A program made the position numbers and the translations under genes. A model generated the notes under the pieces. It was not told the origin of the DNA, searched no databases, and worked only from the letters and a program-made list of their open reading frames with translations. DNA of 64,000 nucleotides from Anaspis maculata (lineage: Eukaryota > Arthropoda > Insecta > Coleoptera > Scraptiidae): the NCBI GenBank assembly GCA_949128115.1, contig OX421962.1, forward strand, positions 12,785,262 through 12,849,261, given 5' to 3'. Below, one piece after another: positions 10,561 through 22,952 of the stretch (the first letter of the stretch is position 1; each line of letters starts with the position of its first letter).

Positions 10561-12810
10561 GTAATGTTCAAGAACAATAGCAATTAACATGTTAATGGCG
10601 CGATAATTTGGCACGCGGTCATGGCTTGCGTTCTTCGTCTTCTTCATAGTCAATTTCCAACAATATAACAATTTTAACAAAATAATTGTTGTTAGACGCT
10701 ATGTGCTCAAAATAACGAGACATTATTACTTGTGTGTATATCGTATGTCTCTGTACAGTGGGTACACCCAAGTTTCTCTCATAATTGTTTGAAATTTGGA
10801 ATGCTGAGAATGCTGAGATCCTTCCGGATTGACAAAAAAAAAGTTTTGCTCTTAGGCAACATTTCCTAAATTGATGTGTACGTACTCACTCATTTTGCAT
10901 ATATTTTTGTACCTGGTTATGCATGATTAAGATAAGATGTACTTGCTGATCAATTTGGCAAATAACTTTCGCTGCGATACAGATGCGCTTTTTATTTACT
11001 TTTATTATGTTAATAGAACGTTCGGAAATTCATAAATATGAGAATTCACCAGCTGATATGTATAGCTGATGGATTATAATTACAATGTAAATTTGACGGG
11101 TCAATTTATTTCGTTATCTGTTATTGCGATTTTCTAATTTCTCCTCCTGGTTTGGAGCCGGTGCAGCACATCTTCTAGATTTATGTGATTCGTAAAATAT
11201 GTTGTCGGTTCATATACAGTGCGAAACTAATGGTTAGCAATTAGATAAAATTTTTGAATTAGTCACGGACATTGATAGAAATTACAGAGATGTAATGTTG
11301 CAGATGAACAGGTTTTAGATAATGCGCTTTCCTTCCGCGACTTCTTCAAACTTAGCTTTTTTAAATATTGTTACGATTTGGTGGCAATACAAGAAATGTT
11401 TTTTTTGTAAATTATAATAGTTTGCAGGATGTATGTTGTAGGCATACCTGAGCCAGGCGTTGTAGAAGAAGGCTAATTCTAACTTAATTTCTTACAGAAT
11501 GACAAACATTGTTCTGATTTTTGAACATAATTAGATAGATTTGTAATGAATAAGTACTATCGCGGCTATAAACAAATCCGAATGGGTTTTCTTCCATAGT
11601 TCTGCAAGAGCAAACATTTTTTTGCTGCAGTAAATATGCGATTTGACTTATAGTCACAATTAATTATATAATTACGGCTATTAACTAGATCTGTGGTATC
11701 GATGTTACATATTGCTCGACCCACTTATGGGATGAGCATGCATGGGCAAAACTGTAAAACAAAAGGGAAAGTAGGTACCTACCTCGTACAGATTTTTTTG
11801 GCTGCGACCTATGGCTGTGGATGAAGGGTTAGATAGTTTCATGTAGCTTAGAAAAAATCGTTGCAATCGTTGGCCCTTCCATTGTGTCCTGAATATAAGA
11901 AATTGCTCATCACAAGGAAGTTATCGACCAGAAAATTCAAGCTATATAGGATTTTTTAAAAGTCTTGCCACAGTAGGTTTTCATTTGTCAGTAGGCAGAA
12001 TGAGAGTGGGAGGGTAGGAGAAGAGGGGCATGTGTCCTTGCGACTGTGAGCTCTAATAAAATAGGAGGGTAAATACTTTTGATCGCTTTTATTTCCAGAA
12101 CCAAAATTTGTTGAAGCGTTTGTTCGAGTTTTTGTATGTAACAATATAATAGCAATAGTTCTGAAATTTTCTGCATGAAAAAGAATAACGAAAATTTCTG
12201 GAAATTGAAGCAGGGAGAGTTTTAGAAGAGGGAGATACGTCCTTGGAAACAGTAGCTTCAAGATGTAGGTCATTTGAACTACGCAACATTGAATATGACA
12301 CACCGAAAATTTCGCCCATTTTCAAATTGGGATAACTCCTGATCGTTTTGGACGATTTGAAATCTGTTTGTGCCGTTGCTTAGCCCAAATACTGATGATC
12401 CATAACTGTGAGTAAGAAACCCAGTGAAACTTGAGTGAAGTTTATACAGGGTGACATGTATAGCGGTGCAAAACGGCCAGGAGTTCAACATGCTCCCATT
12501 AGAAGAAATTTTCTTTTTCCTGTATTCCAACATTGGACGCACAAAACATAACTTAATGCCTCGTCACGTTATTCGATTTATTCCCTTAGCCTCTTTATTC
12601 ACAAAGTGGTATCAAAAATACAGTTTCTTGGTTTTTCGGTGATATCATCTTTTCTCTTGACCGATTCTCAAAATCCAGGGCTCAAATTGAAGCTGAAACC
12701 TCAAGTAAGAAGATACTATATTCAGAATCGACTGAAAATAAACATTGAAAGTGTATGGTTCCCTCAAGAGTGACCCAGCGTTTCATCAGTCCCGGAATCT
12801 GGGTTGGGAT
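10561..12810. other. Intron start, mostly unique sequence
   Basis: AT-rich, with no tandem or inverted repeat noticed and no coding domain. A lone CAGGGTGACATG transposon-type end occurs at 12444; I found no partner for it. Confidence 0.4.
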
Positions 12811-12817
12811 AAGAATG

Positions 12818-13243
12818 AATTGATAATCGCCCTTGCCCTTGAGCGAAGCATTCATTCATCTTCAGATGTTTAGAGTTTGAATGAGACAAAAACTGTTGAT
12901 AAAGGGACAAAATTACAAGTGCATGTTATCAAGGCAGAATAATCTTTCTTGCTCCTATGAAATCGCTTGTAACTAACGTTACGGAGATTAGAACAATCAG
13001 CATTAAAAAATTCTGTTTGTTGTAATTTCCGTAACGTTGGTCACAAAAGCTGCAGGTGAGCGATGCAATCTCGTAACGTTAGTTACAGGCTATTTTATAT
13101 GAGCAAGGAAGATGATTTTGTCTTGGTAACATGCAGTTGTACTTTTGTTTCTTCATCAACAGTTCCTGACTCATTCAAGCTCCAAATATCGGAGGATGTG
13201 ATCAGAATGAATGCCTTGCTCAAGGCCAAGGTTGATTATCGGT
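12818..13243. mobile_element. Palindromic element, about 425 bp
   Basis: Left-arm words (TTGATAATCGCCCTTG, AAGCATTCATTC, AACTGTTGATAAAG, TGTAACTAACGTTACG) reappear inverted in order in the right arm (CGTAACGTTAGTTACA, CATCAACAGTT, GAATGAATGCCTTG, GATTATC). The axis is near 13030. A third CGTAACGTTGGTCAC copy lies at the loop. Edges are approximate and no clear target duplication is seen. Confidence 0.72.
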
Positions 13244-13621
13244 CAATTATTATGTCATTGAACGATTTTCATGAAACTCCGAATCTACAGTCTTGTTTCG
13301 CGTAAACTTTCGAATGATTTTCAAGCCTGGTTTCACGGTTCCGCCGCTATTTTGATCTTTATCTTGAAATATCTAATTGAATACTTGCAAGATTTTCATG
13401 AAACTCGGAATCTAGTTGCCTACTTTTGCTTTTATCTATCGGCCAAAAGAGAAAAGGCGATTTTCACAGAAGCAGAATTTCAGAACTTCAGTGTAACAAA
13501 TTTATTTTCTGACTTTTCATTTGTCCTCAATTTTCTGATTGGCCGAATTTGCAGGTTGAGTAAAATGGGTCAAATTTCAACTAATCAAAATGATGCCCAA
13601 AAAAATCTTAATTCAATTATG

Positions 13622-14326
13622 GAGGGGTGGTCCAGGATTATTCTGGAAAATTTCAATGGTCGATAGAGCACGAAAATCCAATAAATAACCAATAAGAACA
13701 AACCACAGAACTATATATAAAAAATGCATATTAACGGAGATATAGCCCGTCAAAGTTGAAGGTTAAAAACCGCTTTTCTTTCATAAGTTCTATAACCTAG
13801 ATAAACCTCAAATAGGTGTTGGTCGATCACCTGTTGAAAATTTCCTACAAAAAGCCCAGTGCAGTGGCGTAGATTTTGAAAGATTGTCCCTTTTTTACCC
13901 CATATTTCCAACGCCACTGAACTTCGCCGGAAAATAATCAGATTTTTGATATTCTTATTGAATTTAGGAGCAGAAACTTATGTGTTAAATTTTCGTCAGA
14001 TCAGTGGTTCCGGAGATACTTGAGTTCGAAATTTCAAAAACAAAGAGTACTCGTAACTCTTTTTTTTACATATTTAATTTTGAGTCGGTAACTTGGTAAC
14101 ACGATAGAAACAAACTATAACACATTTTCAAAATGCATTTCCTTATCATCCAAACACATTCGACAACTATTTTTCTGTCAAGAGTTACAGTTTTTCATCT
14201 TCAACTTTGACGGGCTATATCTCTGTTAATATGCTGTTTTGACATATAGTTTTCAGGTTTGCTCTTATTGTTCGCTCATGCTCTATCGATCTTGGAAATT
14301 TTTCAGAATAATCCTGGACCACCCTG
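13622..14326. mobile_element. TIR element with GGGTGGTCCAGGATTATTC ends, 0.7 kb
   Basis: The left end GGGTGGTCCAGGATTATTCT is inverted at the right (GAATAATCCTGGACCACCCTG), followed by TA. Arms extend through the word GATATAGCCCGTCAAAGTTG and its inverse over roughly 170 bp. The left terminal base is degraded. It has the same general end type as the other CAGGGTG elements here. Confidence 0.8.
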
Positions 14327-14515
14327 TATAGTGCAGCAGTTCAAATAGACATACCAGAACAAATAAATTGTGCACTTCAGAAGGAAACTTTGAAATACAG
14401 TTCGAATCTTTGAATTTGAATCACAGTTGGGATATATCATAAACCATACTTGATACATATCGGGTGGGCCAAAAATAACCGCAATGTTTCATTTTCTTCG
14501 CAGAATTCAATCATA

Positions 14516-14942
14516 CAGGGTGTCTCAAAACTCGCGCCCCAGAGAAAATGAGGCAAAACTAGACGGCAGTCGGATGTATAATACCGAGGGAAAAAAATCT
14601 AACTCAAAATGGTATTCGAGAAAAGACAAAGTTAAGTTAACCAATCAGAGACCTACACCTTTGAGGTGTGTTACCTCAATTTTAAGTTGCTAGGTTTCCT
14701 TCCATTAACAGTGGGCCAAACATTTATTGCAAAATGACAGGCAGCTGATATTACTTTCGAAACTTAGCAACCGGTTGAATTTTGCAAATTTACCTCGAAT
14801 TGACCCTCCGGGATTGGTGAAATCAAAAGACTCACGACTCCTCTATGCAAGCAGCAATACAATTTTTTCTTCCGTTTTCTGGGAGCCTATTGTTGTCGGC
14901 ACATGTTAGTGTTCCCTGGGGCGCGGGTTTTGAGACACCCTG
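14516..14942. mobile_element. 427-bp MITE, CAGGGTGTCTCAAAAC ends, TA duplication
   Basis: CAGGGTGTCTCAAAACTCGC at the left is mirrored by GCGGGTTTTGAGACACCCTG at the right, each with TA directly outside (14514-14515, 14943-14944). Arms are about 35 bp; the interior is non-coding. Confidence 0.88.
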
Positions 14943-14944
14943 TA

Positions 14945-15647
14945 TATGAAAATAGTCAAAATCTAAAAATTCAAAATGCCGGTCACGCAACTAAGGATTA
15001 ATCTTCTTTCGCCATTTTTTTTTTATTGAAATGTGACAAAATGGTAGAACTAAAGACGTTTCTTGAAAGAACGAACTGTCTTCCATATTTTGAGAACATG
15101 ATCAGCTCCTTGGTTCATCTATTGTTGAAAGCTAGCAAATTTCAAAAGAGGCTTGTTTGCCATAAGTCAGCACCTTCTATCGCAAATGAAATGAATCGAG
15201 TCAATGCTCCCCACAACCGCACATCAAAGTTGTCTGAATCAAAAGAGGACCTGGTCTCTTTGTCGACTATCAGCCGTCAGCAATTTACGTGGTTGATGTA
15301 CCATTGTACCATTGTACCACGTACCATTGATGACACCATACATCGGTATGGTGTCATTCGCGCCGGAAGTGCACATGCGTTTCTGCAATTCTGCAGTTTT
15401 CATGGGAATTATCCGTTTCAAAGTTTATTTGCGCTAGAAGGGACTGAACGAAGCTAGAATATGCATCATATGATGAATTTACCGGGTGCGCCGTTAAGTC
15501 GGTTGAACCGAGACATACCGGGTGCGCCGTTATGCAAATTCCGACATTAAGTATCAAATATAGGTTTCTAGGAAAAATAGTATTTCAGCGTTGCAGCGCC
15601 CAGCGTCTGTCGGTGAAATAAATTGATCGGTATAATGTCAATTCCAA
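14945..15647. other. No confident gene
   Basis: A 143-codon frame at 15026-15457 has no recognised motif. Two copies of the word ACCGGGTGCGCCGTTA lie at about 15482 and 15521, a short direct repeat. Confidence 0.35.
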
Positions 15648-17543
15648 CTACGGCTGTCAAAAAAAATGAGCCGGTTAACCGGTCAAATAACTTCCAAATA
15701 TTTTTGATCGGTTACAAAATAACTGGTTGCCATTGAACCGATTTTGACAGATCATCAACCGATCAATCGTGACCGCTTATCGATTTAAGAATGTGGATCG
15801 GTTATTTCGAATTTTTGACTGGTCAACTGGTTGACTGGAACCTGTTGAAAGCGCTACTTGAGTTACAATTTGTCTTTGCGTTAAATAGCGCGTCTTCTTT
15901 TCATTAAAATTTTGACTACAAATCCTTCATCACCGATCTCTCATTATTTTGTTTTAAAATAGTAAGGATTCGTCAGAACTGAAAAGCTATAGTCAAGAAC
16001 TGATGAAAATACAATATGCCCGGTTTCTGACCGGTTAACCGTGAACCACTATGACCCAGTTATTGTGATCGGTTATGGATTATTCCTGACGGTTTTGCAC
16101 CGGTTATTTGACCGTTTTTCAACCGTTATCCGTAGCCAGTTTTTAACCGGTCAGTCGGGACCAGTTTTTGAGAGGTTAGCTGGTTCACCGTAACCGGTTT
16201 TTCTTACTTGAAAACTTGACTTATCACTGTGAACTTCTTGTTCTACATCACGGGGTTCGACAATGAGTCCTTTTTCGTCCTAGCTAGTACACTTGGTATG
16301 AAAGAACACTAGGTGTAAGAACTACATCGCTTGTCTTCATCGCAAGCGAGGTGCGAAGCACCGAGGTGTACAGAATTCAACAGTTTAATACAGCCGTTTT
16401 CTTATTTATCCCTCGGTGCTCCGCACCTCGTCGCAGATCATTTCTTCTGCATAATATAATATACCTCGGTGCTTCGCACCTCGATTACGATCAAATCTTG
16501 ATATAAACCGCTTGTTTGATAAGGCACGCAGTTCAAAAATTTACCTCGATCGTAAGATAAAGCTGACAGAAAAAATTGATTCGGTTGACTGTTGAAAGAA
16601 ATTTTTAACGGTTACGAAATAACCGGTAACGGTACAACGATTTTGACAAATCATCATCCCATTTAACCGTGACCGGTTTATGACCGGTTAAACGTAACCA
16701 GTTTTCAACCGGTTGAACGTAACAGCCTTTGACCGGTTAATTCTAACTAGACTTTACCCGTTTGAGCTTAATCGGTTTCTGATCGGTTAACCGGTTAACC
16801 ATGACTAGTTCTGAACCAATTCAATTGTAACCGGCTAGTGTGGTAAACGGTTATTTTTGAATTTTCACCTGGATAAAAAAAAAATCTTTTCCTCCTTATC
16901 GGCATTTCTACGCCATTGGAGTTGCTGTGTTTATTTAAGTTTAGTAATACAAGTGAAAAATCCGTTTACACAGCCCAACACCCAGACCTGATACGCCCGG
17001 GAATCGAGGCTGGGAGCTCTGCTTGCCGAGCGAAGACGCAGTCCACTCGACTAACGGGCCGTCAGGTCAAGTCAGGTCAGGACCTGGATAACAGGTTAAC
17101 TATCACCATACCCAGTTGAGAGGACTACTTGAGTAATAATTTGTTTGTGCTTTCAATAGCTAGTTTTCTTTTCATTGGAATTTCCAGTCCAAAACCTCTC
17201 TCACTAATCTACCGTTATTTTGTTCAAGACTACATAGTCAGGATACGTCGGGTCAATTGGAAAACTAGTCAAAAACCGATGGAAATCCGTGGCCGTCCTT
17301 CAATTGGTTGAACGTAACCCATTTTTGACAGGTTAGCCGTGACAAAGTTTTGATCAGTTAATCGTAACCGGTTATTATCCGTTTAAGCGTGACTTGTTTA
17401 TTACTTTTACCAGTTGACCGGTTAACCATGACCGGTTCTGAATTGGTTATTGGTCCAAGAATCTGGACCGGTTATTTAAAATTTTTGACCGGTCAATTAT
17501 TATAACCGGTTGAGGGACTACTCAAAAATCAATTTGTTACTAT
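15648..17543. repeat. Field of irregular CCGGTTAACCGG words (left part)
   Basis: Dozens of variants of TGACCGGTTAACCGTAACCGG are spaced 20-40 bp apart, many self-complementary. The field resumes at 20935-21312 after two nested elements, so it was one block about 2.3 kb long. At 16329-16482 it contains three GAGGTGCGAAGCACCGAGG inverted words. Confidence 0.82.
16911..17062 (-). mobile_element. tRNA-derived SINE fragment
   Basis: Read on the minus strand, TTAGTCGAGTGGACTGCG fits a polymerase III A box and GCCTCGATTCCC, about 35 bases later, resembles a B box. The downstream part ends in an AT-rich tail with AATAAA. There is no cloverleaf good enough for a functional tRNA. It lies inside the CCGGTT field. 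Confidence 0.6.
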
Positions 17544-17825
17544 CTTCAATAAGGCTCCGGAATCGAAACGCGATGTACAGAAAAGACATTCAAAATAGCG
17601 ATGTTAAATGGAAGATGTTTGAAAACAGCGAGTAATGAAATAGCGATGTATAAAATAGCGACGTATTGAAATAGCGATTGTAACAAAATAGCTCTTGTTA
17701 CATAAAAGCGATGTCATGAAAGAGAGTTGTACAAAAATGGAGATTCAATGAAAGCGATTTATTCAAAAATTACGATACGATTAACGACAAAAGCATATGA
17801 TTTGATTATCAACACTTGATTATCG

Positions 17826-18560
17826 TTATATAGATAAATTCAAAGAGATAGAATTCAAACATTCCAACACATGACCCAATGAATAGCTTTGTGCTATTGT
17901 CTGGAGGCGTTTCTTCAGCTGGACATATTTGCATTCAGCGGACGCACTGCTTCTGAAGCCAGCCCAGTACCATACAATAAAGTTTTCGGTTTGATTTTGT
18001 TCCAACTTGATTCGCTTGACAAGTTTTGCCATTGATGACCGGTTACAATCAAGTGTTTTTTGGAAGGCATTGTGCCATGCCTCCAAGGAGTTGTTTGTCC
18101 TTGGCATGTCAGAGTTGAGCCGGTCAAACATGTTTCACAGGCTGATGGGATATCTTGGCACAATTCCTTCTAGTCGTTTTCCTACGTAGGTTTTTTCCCA
18201 GTAGTCTGTTATAGGTTCCATTTCTTCCGAAACACCATCCTCAATGAAAATTTCGTAGGCGAACTGCACATCTCTTTCTGGTACAAAGCTCAGTGCAAGC
18301 GGCATTTTGCATTTTAGTCGTACTGCTTCTTCGTTCTTGTACAAATTGACTAAATCTGTAGTTTTCTGAATCTTCCGCCTAAGACTTTGAGACAAATGAA
18401 AGAAACACCCTGCTTCATTCGATTCTGGGAATACTTCTTTGAAAGCATTTATTGCAGCTTTTTCAAAATCAACCATGGTCGAGTCTGAGTGTAAAGTTGG
18501 TTGCAGTTCTTTTATTTTCTTACTAGACATGTCTAGGAGTGTGCAGTTCGTCGATAGACT
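17826..18560 (-). pseudogene. MULE transposase fragment with in-frame stop
   Basis: The minus-strand frame reads LHSDSTMVDFEKAAINAF and GCFFHLSQSLRRKIQ, the acidic and Cys/His segments typical of the MULE transposase core, then after an in-frame TGA at 18135-18137 continues in the same frame into PRTNNSLEAWHNAFQ, a strongly conserved MULE motif. The stop sits where a Trp is usual. The N-terminal part is missing; the frame runs into the end of the MITE at 18560. This is a dead remnant of the enzyme that moved elements of this kind, and its place between the MULE ends supports both calls. Confidence 0.88.
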
Positions 18561-18802
18561 AACCGTCGGTTCCACAAAGCAGATAATACGAGATTAGTTG
18601 ATTTGCGATTTTTGTTTTCCAATTTGTAGCTGACTGATCAATTGAAATGCTGGTTTATCCCTCAATAATTGAAAGATGATGGGCTAAGTAGAGATTTCAG
18701 CCATTTTTTGTGAGTAACCACCTAGCATTCAGCAGAAAAAAGTTCAGTTAATCTGCAATCAACCTTGATCGCTGATCATCTTTTTTGTGCAACTGACGGT
18801 TA
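18560..18802. mobile_element. 243-bp MITE, TAACCG..GTTCCAC ends (copy 2, reversed)
   Basis: This is the same element as 8003-8245 in the opposite orientation, with ends TAACCGTCGGTTCCAC and ACTGACGGTTA. It abuts and probably truncated the MULE transposase. TA at each edge may be the target duplication. Confidence 0.85.
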
Positions 18803-19216
18803 GATGGTTCGGGGACTGAAGGAATTTGGCGGTCAACTAAATGGGTTCATTAGCGAGGTCCAAGGCGAGGCCTAAATGAAAGAATAATTTGTGTATTTTC
18901 TTTGAAAATAGTAAATTTTACCGTCGCTATTCCATTCCAGAATAGCTATTTTGTTATAGTGGTGATTCAATACATCGATATTTTTTTACATCGCTCTTTC
19001 ATTACAAACAATATTTCGTTACGTCGCTATTTAATTACACGCTATTATGTTACATCGATATTGTGATAAGCGCTATTTCATTACTTTATATTTTGAATGT
19101 CGCTTTTCTGTACATCGCTTTTTGATTCCGGAGCCCTTCAATAACGAATCTTTCCATTGAAATTTTCACTCCAAATCTGTGGTCTCTCTTATCTTCTGTT
19201 ATTTTGTTTTGAAATA

Positions 19217-20931
19217 TAGGCCAGTCAAATAAGGAAAGCTGGAGGGAAAAAACTGTTGGAGTTTTGAAAATTTGAGAGTAATGTCCGGTAAGGTGTACTG
19301 TTAAACATACTAAAAGTCTCCATCTCTACCTATTGAGCTAAAGCCGCCATCTTGGAAAAATGGTCCTTCGATCCAGATTTCTGCTTATATTCCGCTTATG
19401 ATCAGAGATATTCAATTAAGTTCAATAAAAAATCAAGGCTATAAAATTTTCCACAAAAATTGATTCATACCGATTTTTTTCTCGTATCTGTTGATATCAA
19501 TAAAATTGAATTAACAAAAAATATAAAAAAATAAGTGATTTTTTGCCTATGGCTAGAGATATTGTCTTCAAAATTTGTGAAGATGTTGGCAGTCTACATT
19601 AAAGCTAAATGTGACAGTTGAGATAAAAAAAAATATTGCGAAAATATTTTTTTATTTTTTTTAAATAAACAAAAGTTTGGTTTTCGAGTTTGACATTTCC
19701 AACAGGGCGGAGTAAAGGTTTCAATCGAACCTCAATCACTTTTGATATTTACATATTCTAAGACAAGATTTCATCAGTATTGTGCCTTCACGAGCTTCTG
19801 GAATGCTCGATATGAATTAAACTAAAAGAATAATAGCTAAGTTAGAAAAATGTGGTCGATTGGTTCTGAAGAAAACATTTCGAAACAAAAGACATCAGCA
19901 AAGGATATACAGGAGGTCCAAAGGTTATTCAACTGTATATGAGCCCCATATTGATGTGCCTTATCCAAAATAGTACAAACGAATCAATCAAAATGTTGAA
20001 ATCCACCCTGTATAACAAAAAGTAACGATACAAAATGGAAGTAGTAAAGCATACTTGGTGCCAAAAATACAGCCTTTACATTGCTAAAAAAAAAGAACAA
20101 AATTAATTGATTTATTTGAAAGTTATTAGTCCTCAAACTTGACCCTACACATTTCAGCCAGTCAAATAGGGAAAAGTAGAGAGAAGTAACTGTCGGAGTT
20201 TCAGAAATTTGACAAGGATGTTCGCTAAGGTATACTTATAAACATACTTAAAGTCCCCGCCTCTACCTGTTGCGCTTGAGCCGCCATCTTGCAAAAATGG
20301 TCCTTCGATCAAGTTTATTACCATTTTTCCAAGATGGCGGCTCGAGCACAACAGATAGAGGCGGGGACTTTAAGTATGTTTATAAGTATACCTTAGCGAA
20401 CATCCCTGTCAAATTTCTGAAACTCCGACAGTTACTTCTCCCTACTTTTCCCCATTTGACAGTATAAAATTTGTAGTCAGGTTTGAGGACTAATAACTTC
20501 CAAATAAATCAATTAATATTGTTCTTTTTTCTCAGAAATGTAAAGGCCGTCTTTTTGGCATCAGGTATGCTTCACTACTTCCATTTTGTATCGTTACTTT
20601 TTGTTATCGCTTATTTTTTAATTTTTATGTTTTTTTTTTTAATTTCAACAGATACGAGCAAAAAATCGGTATGAAACAATTTTTGTAGACAATTTTATAG
20701 CCTTGATTTTTTATTAAACTTAATTGAATATCTCTGATGATAAGCGGAATATAAGCAGGAAACTGGATCGAAGTACCATTTTTCCAAGGTGGCAGCTCGA
20801 GCTCAACAGGTAAAGTTGAGGACTTTTAGTATGTTTAACAGTACACTTTACCGGACATTACTGTCAAATTTCCAAAACTCCAACAGTTTTTTCCCTCAAA
20901 CGGAAAAATTTGTTCTAATTTTACTGGCCTA
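19217..20931. mobile_element. 1.7-kb hairpin element, TAGGCCAGT ends, 3-bp TSD ATA
   Basis: TAGGCCAGTCAAAT at the left and ATTTTACTGGCCTA at the right are terminal inverted repeats with ATA outside each (19214-19216, 20932-20934). The arms stay complementary for several hundred bases (CATACTAAAAGTCTCC, GCGGAATATAAGCAG, AAAATCGGTATGAA and their inverses). About 480 bp (near 19540-20020) are present only in the left arm, so a later insertion is likely there. A smaller hairpin of the same family occupies the tip (20156-20462). Confidence 0.82.
20156..20462. mobile_element. 310-bp near-perfect hairpin nested in its own family
   Basis: Arms of about 150 bp are almost identical inverted copies around the spacer GTTTATTAC. 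Their words (GCCGCCATCTTG, TAGAGGCGGGGAC, AAGTATGTTTATAAG) are diverged versions of those in the surrounding 1.7-kb element. The high arm identity suggests recent origin or gene conversion. Confidence 0.82.
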
Positions 20932-20934
20932 ATA

Positions 20935-21312
20935 GTCGAAGAACTACACGGTAATTGGTTCCTGACCGGTTAATCGTGACCGACTTTGGACTTGTTATTT
21001 TGATCGGTTATGAACGGACTGCCCACGGCGAATTTTTCACCGGTTATCCGTGACCGGTTTTTAACCAGTCAACAGAGATTAGTTTTCGACTGTTTAGCCG
21101 TAACCTGTTTTTAACCGGTTAATCGCAACTGGTTTTTGACCGGTTTATCGTAACCGGTTTTGAACCAATAAATCAGTGACCGATTCTGAACCCAGTAAGT
21201 GGACCGGTTTTTGACCGGTTTTTGACTGGTTAACCATAACCGGGTCGTAGATTGAGAATCTCAACCGGTTACTTTGAAATTTTTATCGATTAATTGTAAC
21301 CGGTTGACAGCA
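20935..21312. repeat. Field of CCGGTT words (right part)
   Basis: This continues the array of 15648-17543 with the same GACCGGTTAATCGTGACCGG phrases and ends near TAACCGGTTGACAG. The left block also begins close to a CTGTCAA word, the inverse of TTGACAG, so the two edges may be the ends of one element. Confidence 0.8.
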
Positions 21313-22952
21313 CTGATTCCTACACTGCTGATGTATCCTACTGTATCGATGTCCATGGGCCGTGTGAATAAAAAGTAGCTTTTGCTTTTACTTCGATTTT
21401 TTCAGGAGTTGCTAAGCACCTTCTCCTTAGCAACTCCTAGCTGAACTTAGTTGGAAGGAAAACCTATTTTATATTCACAGGGTCCCATAAGATACGAAAA
21501 TTGTCCCTTCTATGTCTTAAGAAAATGGCCTGGTTGTCGAGTTTGAATCACCTTGTACATATCCACATTTCAAGAGGTCCCTGTTCAACTTCACCCAGTA
21601 TGGGTAATGAACTCCAATAATTTTCCAGTGGTACAATAAAGAATTGATGCTCTAACTTCTGGTTCTCATATACCTACCAATTGCTTTTTAACAAATATAG
21701 GTACAATCCCCGAACGCAGACGGAAGATTATCTCAATCCAAGTAAGATCAGCAAGATTACCGGCTTCCCATTCATTCAAAAATATCGAAATGATATCCAA
21801 GAATCGCACATTATCTATCACTTCTATCGCTGGTCGAGTATAATACACCCCCCTCTGTCGCAACATCCTCAACAACCTTACGAAAATCCATTCAATTACC
21901 ACCGCACTTATTCTTCCACAAGACAAGACAATGCGAGCCGTTTTCTGCACCGTTGGCCGCTGTTCGGAACGCTCAAAGAAAAAAAATTGACGAATCGAGA
22001 ATTATTTATAACCTTCAAAACGCATGCACACAATTCTAATTAGCTACCTACTACTATACCAGTACCTCTCTGATGATGATGCCCATGGGAATATACCTCG
22101 AGAAAGAAATCTCTGATTCTCTTGGTGCTCGCGCGCCTGCGAGATATAATAATAAGAACAACGCGAAAATAATAAGTGGTGCTTTCTCTCCTGGGCATTG
22201 ACTACAATATAACCAAGTTTCTATAGACGTCCCGATATTTCGACCATTAGTCGGATCGAAATCTGCATTTGAATGAGCGTGTGGCGCTTAAAAGCGCGTA
22301 AAATGCTCTCAGTCTGCAATTAGGGGCCACTCCCTAGGAGGTGTAGGCAGGTACCTCTGCTCATAGGTACATCAAAATTCGCTTTTCATTCCGTAAATGG
22401 CTCACGAAAAGTTGTGTAATCTTTGGTGTGGAGGAACTAAAAGGAGGAGGAAGAATCAATTTGTTTTTATGGACTAGAGGCTTACGTATATGCGAAGACT
22501 GAAGAGATAAACGGTGGAGATCATATCGTTGTGGGACTTAACGCATTGCGACGGAGAGGAGAAAATGTTCAGTTTTCCATGATGAGCAAGCAAGAGTTAT
22601 GTTTATTGCGGTTGTACTAAACGTAAATGTGCAATGAGATTAGGTTTAAATGCTGTGGTGAACTGTAGGTTTGAGATTGCGGATGAAGATTTATCTTATT
22701 TCATGCGGTTGCCTGCCTATATTCAGGTAGGAAGGTGGGTTAGGCTAGGCTGTGGTATAAGTAGTCATTTTGTGAATTAATACCGGGACGAATAGCTACT
22801 TTATTTAAACTTGGCTTATTCGCCTGGTGACCTGTACCAATTCTCTTGGTAGGTTATTTATAACCCGAGTGTTCACTTCACAAAAATTACTGCCACTTTT
22901 TGTATTTTAGGCAAACTCTTGTGATGGTTTGTGATACAGGGTGACCTAAGAC
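21313..22952. other. Mostly unique intron sequence with a small hairpin
   Basis: AGGAGTTGCTAAG (21412) and CTTAGCAACTCCT (21426) form a short hairpin. A possible degenerate CAGGGTC-ended MITE lies at 21477-21558. No coding domain is visible. A lone CAGGGTGACC end at 22938 directly precedes the gypsy remnant. Confidence 0.4.

Larger units (their letters stand above)
17553..19135. mobile_element. MULE element with 9-bp target duplication, 1583 bp
   Basis: The ends GGCTCCGGAATCGAAA and TTTGATTCCGGAGCC are inverted repeats, flanked by the identical 9-mer CTTCAATAA at 17544-17552 and 19136-19144, the length expected for Mutator-like elements. Inside both ends are arrays of AAATAGCGATGT words in inverted orientation. 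The interior carries a decayed MULE transposase (17826-18560, minus strand) and a younger 243-bp MITE (18560-18802). The element splits the CCGGTT field. Confidence 0.92.

Noticed and set aside
16985..17062. Functional tRNA gene on the minus strand
   Set aside because: A and B boxes are imperfect and no acceptor stem or full cloverleaf can be drawn; better read as a SINE head.
19907..20013. Small TACAGG..CCTGTA-ended MITE
   Set aside because: Only about ten terminal bases pair; too weak to list as an element.
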